Positions 58,661 to 64,000 of a stretch of DNA of 64,000 nt are shown here, one piece after another; position 1 is the first letter of the stretch; every line of letters starts with the position of its first letter. A program made the translations under genes and the position numbers. The stretch spans positions 25,053,495 to 25,117,494 of the forward strand of contig OX439048.1 in NCBI GenBank assembly GCA_949317995.1, read 5' to 3'. The notes under the pieces are model-generated. The model had not been told where the DNA came from. It searched no databases and was given only the letters and a program-made list of their open reading frames with translations. Source of the stretch: Acholoe squamosa. Lineage: Eukaryota; Annelida; Polychaeta; Phyllodocida; Polynoidae.

Positions 58661-58826
58661 CATGGGCGTGGAAAGCAGGGGGGGGGGGCAGGGGGGACAT
58701 GTCCCCCCCCCCACTTTAGGCCAACTCCTCAGAAGGTCAAAACTAAAAGGTCAAGCAAAGGGAGGTCAAATATTGCAGAAAACCCCCCTGGTCCCACCCA
58801 CTCTGAAACTGCTTCCCACGCCCCTG
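58661..58826. mobile_element. CAGGGGCG-type MITE (hAT-like ends), 166 bp
   Basis: Left end CATGGGCGTGGAAAGCAG; right end (reverse complement) CAGGGGCGTGGGAAGCAG. G-runs and C-runs flank an internal ACATGT palindrome at about 58697-58702. It is similar in design to 35853-36200. No clean target duplication. Confidence 0.7.
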
Positions 58827-59240
58827 ATATATCACAGGGTGTCCGGAATTAGGTTCCCCTTAGCAGTAGGATGGTCCAATTGTAAAGGCCTTCATGAAAT
58901 GTAATAGATTGGTTATAATGTCAAAATTCCTTCAGAGGACTTAACTTATGCCGAGAGTTTGAACTATCATAGCATTTTAAACACCATATCAATCAATGTA
59001 ACAGAGAGTCCAAGTTTAGCTGCGTGGTTAGTGACCACCAGTTTATCCATTCACACGAGCCTCAGCACAGCACAATTACACTTTTACCCATATTCTCAGA
59101 CAGAAACCTATAATTTCTGAAGTTGTTAGTTGAGGACACATATACATAAATTATGTTGTATGACACTATTTGATTTGTGATCAATCAGTTATTGATTACC
59201 CTAATCACAATTCCAGCCAGGGTGTCCAGAATTAGGGCCC

Positions 59241-60950
59241 AGTACTCTACTGCTTTGTGATCTCACACAGCCAAATACTCCCTATATAGGGAGGTGTATG
59301 GTTAGTAGTTGGTAAATGTTAATAACCTGACCCAATGATGGGTCGTTTATATCGTTCATATACAATTTTGCGCTGTACATGTATTCTTGGTAGTAACCAG
59401 AGAGCCCATATCTCCTGTTAGCAATGTCTTGCAAAGTCAGCCCACTGACTGTTTATCCTAATGGTATACGATTCGATCCATAGACTGCTGACAGACTAGG
59501 TAGCTATGTGAAATTGGGAATGAGCTGTAAGTATGCCTGAGGGTAGTCAATCACAAGACATAACACATAGACTCAAAATAGGTTTTAAGCCGTAGCCCAC
59601 AGTATTGACCCTCTCGGTGGAGTCATGATAATCATTTATACATGCCAAATAAAAACCGTTATCAATTTGAATAGTAATGACATTCATGTTTAATTCTATG
59701 CATGACTTCACCAGTTCACACTCAAACCTTTTTTTCTATTGTTGATCCCTTGCGACTTGCCTGGCAACCTACTAAGGGATAAATCAGCTACCAATGACCA
59801 AACATGGCTAGTATGTCATTAATACCCTGGCCGCAATTATCCAATAAATTCTCTATAATTCAAGTCATAATTCTGGCACTGAATAAGTAGGAGGGAGGCT
59901 TACCGTGACCAGATGCTAGTCCCGTAGTAGTGAACTTAATTGCATTTTTGTTTATTCTGTATTGCATGGGGATAAAGGGTGAACTAATCCATCCTTATTT
60001 CAGGTTCACCTGTGTCCCATATGAACCTATAAGTTGATAGTTCTTGATGTATTATATTGCTATTATTTGCCTAACAAGTGTGTGAAATTTCTCTTTTAGA
60101 TCTGTATTATGGCGACCTGTTCCATTATGTTTTTGCTCGCTGAAGTTAGATGGTCATACATTTGATTAATTAATATTCAATTCAATGCTTCACGATCACC
60201 CCTTAATTACTTATCAGTTTGTGATGCACTAATATAATAAGCGACTTTATGTACTACTAGTATACCGAGTAATAATACGATAATAACAATGCACGTGCCT
60301 GGTCTGTGCCTCAAATAGATATGGCAGCCTTAAATGCCCAGTAGTATAGAGAAATTAGTATTATAGTAGGTGTAGCTCCTGGAATGACCATGTCACTGTA
60401 CATAGTAATGTTCTCATATTATCTAATACAGGTAGCTACACTAGTATATGGGGTGTATTATTATATCAGGCGCACTATAGCATGTATCATGATAGAATTG
60501 TGCATATTCTGGTAAAATTGTTAAATTAACCTTCCATAGGCATAAAGTGAAATATGATAAACCTACAAAAATGATCAAAATAAAAATATTTGATTTTTCA
60601 CTCTATTTTACTCTCTAGAGGAAGACATAGTACAGAATGATATCATTTACATATCAGCAGATAGCAGGTCTGTATGGATAAGCTGTGTACAATTTGTCAC
60701 AACAGCTGGTGTTGAATCTATCCCCTTGTTTACACGTATAGGCACCGAGGTGATGTTAGGGTCAACTATATACAACACTACATGCTATAACAGGCAGGGG
60801 TACATAACGATACATATTAGTTGCTGACATATTGAATTACTACCATCCTATATACAGTGATGGAAGGAGGCAGATCAGTTACTTATGCTGGTCTGGATGA
60901 GTGATTGGAAAGCTGGGGATAGCATGGAAGTAGCAATAAACTGCGAAGTG
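59241..60950. other. Unassigned non-coding stretch
   Basis: About 1.7 kb with no gene, element or array recognised. Confidence 0.45.
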
Positions 60951-61030
60951 TATATGTGGATCAACATGGTGAAAGGTACACCTGGGCACCCCCTCGCGGG
61001 TGTACCTTTTACCGTGTTGATCCACATATA
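60951..61030. repeat. Hairpin element with 32-bp arms
   Basis: TATATGTGGATCAACATGGT + GAAAGGTACACC is mirrored by GGTGTACCTTTTACCGTGTT + GATCCACATATA with two mismatches around a 16-base loop. Half of the same hairpin is at 8904-8937, so this is a dispersed family. Confidence 0.88.
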
Positions 61031-61789
61031 TTATTATTGGTTATGAATATATTGAAGCAAAAAAAAATTGTCAATCAGAATATCCTCTTTTTGTATAAGA
61101 AGTAAGTGGCAATGGGTTGGAACCGAGTCTTTCAGAAATAGCATCATTTACTCTGTAAACAACATCAACTGACTAAATACTATTAGGTGTAATAATATAT
61201 CAGCAATAGAGTTTCTTACATATTCACCAAGACGTACCATGAAGCAATGTTTTGAGTTTTAAAACAACCACCTATTATATCTACACAGCCTGGTGTGGGG
61301 GCTAAAATTTACTATGTAGACGCTTTTTATCTAAAACTAGTGCCTTCGGCACTATGGGGGGCAGCCTAAAATCTAGGCCTAATACTAATGCTTAGTGCTG
61401 CCCCCTAGTGCCTCACATCAGCACTGCATAACTTACCGGCGCATAACTTAGCAACAGCGCTTAACTTAGCAACATCAAACAATTTTCCACTCTCCCAGCA
61501 GATTCTCTCGGAAGTTAGTTGGTCAGTAATTTCTCTGAAACTAATGGTCCAAATATAATGTATGACCTATCAAATTAAAGCTCTTAGTGTGGGCAATCCA
61601 GATTTACAGTCAATATCCATGGAGTTGCATGCATTAGTTACACATGGGTGAGCGCCAATTACTTTGAATCAGGATCCAAGATGGCGGACATTGCAGAAAA
61701 AAATAGCCTTGATGATTTTGAGGCATTGTGGACATGCCATTTGCTATTATTTGCCTTAGAATCCATCTGTTCATAGAGCAGGCAAACCC
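61031..61789. other. Unassigned stretch with a YY1-like site
   Basis: No gene recognised. CAAGATGGCGGAC at 61677-61689 is a good YY1-type motif, similar to the word conserved in the 134-bp satellite. Confidence 0.4.
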
Positions 61790-62560
61790 ATCATTCACAC
61801 TTTATTGCCTATAGACACCCTAGGCACCTCCTCCAACCATACTCAGCCAAGTAATTCCAAACACTCTTAATTGAATTATGAGCTTGAGGTTTCCCTAGGC
61901 TGGATTAGGCTGGCTTGAAGTGGATGTTGGATCTGGCTCTAAGGGTGGTGAATGATGGTTTAGAGGAGGGTGTTAGATAGCATAGGGTGTGACCAATGCC
62001 ATCTGTGTATGCATTCAGATTGTATGGTATTGACCATGCCCTGCTTTCTGCACACATTTGGCTTGTCCCCTTGTGACATGTAGAAATGTGAACAAATATG
62101 GACGTATTCAATTCCGGCAATAGTAGAAACAGATGAATACTCCTTAGTAGGCTGGGACTGTTAAGCTTATATATAGGGAATGTCTGTCAATATAGGGCCT
62201 ATGCCCTTTCTACGCAAGGTATCCCACCAGATAATACGTTTACAGCTCTTTTCTTTGTTGAGACCGTGATACGCCATCAAGCCCCCCCCCCCCACCCAGG
62301 AACACCATCAGTCCTCCCACATCATTGATCATGGGATAGTCTAATGGCGTCAGTTCCATCAGCTCTACATAATCCTCCCTGTCCATATTCATCAAGGTTC
62401 CCTTAGATGAGCGAATCATGTCTTCATCCCCAATACCACCCTACAAACTGATGTTGGTGCTCCCCTTTTATCAGTCTGCCAATACCTGGTGCTCTAACCC
62501 TCAACTACATCCAGACCACTCAGCCTCCGACTCCATCCCTACATCCGGTTACTGATGGCA
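61790..62560. repeat. Duplicated block R, copy 2
   Basis: Diverged counterpart of 41955-43100 in the same orientation. Includes a C-run at about 62283-62294. Confidence 0.6.
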
Positions 62561-63495
62561 TGGGGTAGAGAGGAGAGAGGTATATGGGCACCTCAAGTAA
62601 AAAGCTGTGTAAAACCAGTTCTTGCATTCATAAAGCCTTTTTCTTAGTTTCGTTCACTCATTAAATGTACTCTTTTCCTATATATTCCCCTACTCTCACC
62701 GGAAGAGGAAGAAGGATCATGAGTTTCACTGTTCCCAGTGGCAATAATCTTTCACCGATCATTCTGGTCACTACCTTTTCTACACTCACTCTTGAGGCAA
62801 GTACTTTGACAAAAAGATGTCTGACTACCCACATCTTTGCATTGAAATCACCAAAATGTCAAATCATACACCATATCAGAGTGTCCTAGTCTATAAATAG
62901 CTAGTAATATAAAGCAGAATTTACAAGAAGGACACACCCTTATGAAAGCAATCTTTATATTTTAATGCGAAACTTTAAGGGGCTCAGCCATCAACTCCCA
63001 GCCTCACAACCTAGTGTCTTTGAAGCAATCTCTAATAGAGCAAACCTCTCAAATGTAAAGGATCATCTGAGAAAGTGGTCACCCATCCTTCTCTGTAAGA
63101 GGATAACGAGAACATATGGGCGGATACAGTGAGCCAGTGTTGGCTGCTGGCAATGTGGACAGGAAATATTAGTATGAGATACCCTCCCTGTGTAAGACAC
63201 TTCTTAAGCACAGATGAACAGATGAAAGGGACTTTGCTTCCCATCGATAGTCTCTAATGAGACTGAGAAATGTGACGGAGAGTATGGGTTGGAGCCAAAG
63301 GCACTGAATAAATCAGGGGTTCCACTGTAAAAGTACAAGATCATTGCTTCTTTGTTTAAGCATTTGCCTCATTGAATTTTGTAAAGGGCAGGTAGCTATT
63401 TATGAATACTAAGTTCCCCATTCCAAACAAATTCAGTGAGATATTTTGCATATTACAGTATTACCAGGTTACATATAATGGTAAAGGTGAACAAT
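62561..63495. other. Unassigned non-coding stretch
   Basis: No gene recognised; frames are at most 77 codons and lack motifs. Confidence 0.4.
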
Positions 63496-63626
63496 GATGA
63501 GTTTTTGCCAACCGCTTGCCAACCGCTTCTTCACGAGAGGGTCTGGGCCGTTCCGCACGAGGCCGTTTGGCTGAGTGCTGAGCGGCCCAGACCTGCGAGT
63601 GAAGAAACAGGAGGCAAAATCTCATC
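63496..63626. mobile_element. Fold-back MITE, 131 bp
   Basis: GATGAGTTTTTGCC ... CTTCTTCACGAGAG ... GTCTGGGCCG on the left mirrors CGGCCCAGACCTGCGAGTGAAG ... GGCAAAATCTCATC on the right. A doubled GCCAACCGCTT lies in the left arm. It lies about 100 bases before the promoter-like cluster. Confidence 0.75.
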
Positions 63627-63727
63627 AGAGTTTATCTTTACATTTATGTCAAGGTGTTTCCAGCCATAGATGTTCAATTTCTTACAAAATAAACCCAAAT
63701 TAACCTGTCGTCAATGCAAAAATGATG

Positions 63728-63800
63728 ACTGCCGCCATCTTGAATGTTTACGTTTCGAAAAGGCTGCGCATGCGCGATGAACCTATGACGTCATCGTGCA
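63728..63800. promoter_or_regulatory. Promoter-like motif cluster: YY1, NRF1, CRE
   Basis: Within about 65 bases: GCCGCCATCTTG (63731-63742, YY1, reverse orientation), TGCGCATGCGCG (63765-63776, NRF1) and TGACGTCA (63786-63793, full CRE for CREB/ATF). CpGs are locally dense in an otherwise A+T-rich, CpG-poor window. Such triads mark TATA-less, often bidirectional housekeeping promoters in animals. No exon is recognisable to either side inside the window; a short ATG frame at 63948 stops after 16 codons. Confidence 0.6.
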
Positions 63801-64000
63801 GAATTGGCGCAGGTTATTTCACGGCAGGGTGCAATACGCAGTCTCAGTGCTTTCTCTATTGAGCATCGATATTCACCTTGACATAAAACATAGTTATGCA
63901 GATCTAGAGACCACACCATGACACACATCTGCTCTTTTTAAATGGCGAATTTTCACCTCGGGATGCTTGAAAGATTCGACATATCTAACAACTAATGCGT

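Larger units (their letters stand above)
57668..59240. repeat. Possible degenerate element with TGTCCGGAATTAGGG-type ends
   Basis: GGCCCCTAATT-C-GACA occurs twice at 57668-57706 and its reverse complement TGTCC-GAATTAGG occurs at 58840-58859 and 59223-59240. These inverted words could be termini of one old DNA transposon, or of two nested ones. No transposase and no target duplication seen, so the boundaries are tentative. Confidence 0.35.

Noticed and set aside
63948-64000. ATG frame downstream of the promoter-like cluster as a first coding exon
   Set aside because: It stops after 16 codons within the window, and no splice donor is convincing. The transcription direction is unknown.

Overview
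The window looks like non-coding, repeat-dense DNA from an animal nuclear genome. It is A+T-rich, has no long open frames outside transposon relics, and is full of minisatellites and metazoan-type mobile elements: EN+RT non-LTR retrotransposons with a TTCAA-type tail, TA- and TTAA-targeting MITEs, a pogo-like transposase relic and GTGAGT-headed dispersed repeats. A marine invertebrate is likely. A lophotrochozoan such as a mollusc or brachiopod is a guess from the GTGAGTGAGT...TTTAACGCC repeat style, and I cannot fix the phylum. I see no host protein-coding gene, rRNA or intact tRNA that I can support with confidence.

Layout. 1-21 kb: two non-coding blocks (P and Q) occur twice in the same order (P1 ~506, Q1 ~6118, P2 ~8262, Q2 ~19318), which suggests an old tandem duplication later invaded by transposons. 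A 5'-truncated non-LTR retrotransposon lies at 8938-13094, split by a 704-bp TTAA-flanked element. A 20-bp minisatellite (14.5-15.0 kb), a palindromic 39-bp satellite (15.6-16.2 kb), a TA-flanked MITE and a second retrotransposon tail (16.4-17.2 kb) follow. 21.6-39.9 kb: three blocks X-Y-Z are repeated in order (X1 Y1 Z1, X2 Y2 Z2), a clear tandem segmental duplication of about 8-10 kb with later indels. The first unit carries a pogo-type transposase relic next to a 608-bp TIR element (27.3-28.5 kb). The second carries a CAGGGGCG-type MITE and a dispersed repeat with an 11-bp target duplication; another copy of that repeat sits at 40.9 kb. 41.9-43.1 kb and 61.8-62.6 kb share a further paralogous block (R).

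43.5-53.3 kb is a satellite district: (AT)n tracts, a 41-bp minisatellite with a higher-order repeat, a 30-bp repeat, a 134-bp satellite carrying a YY1-like motif (broken by a 978-bp fold-back element), a 38-bp satellite of about 40 copies, and 86-bp and 68-bp repeats. The 134-bp and 38-bp arrays are bracketed by an inverted repeat (about 47.1 and 52.4 kb). A second fold-back element of 1.2 kb lies at 53.5-54.7 kb, and a third retrotransposon tail lies on the minus strand at 55.6-56.3 kb. The last 300 bases hold a tight YY1 / NRF1 / CRE motif cluster resembling a metazoan housekeeping promoter, which may serve a gene beyond the right edge.

No multi-gene pathway is encoded here. The biology visible is element-into-element nesting, duplication and palindrome formation.
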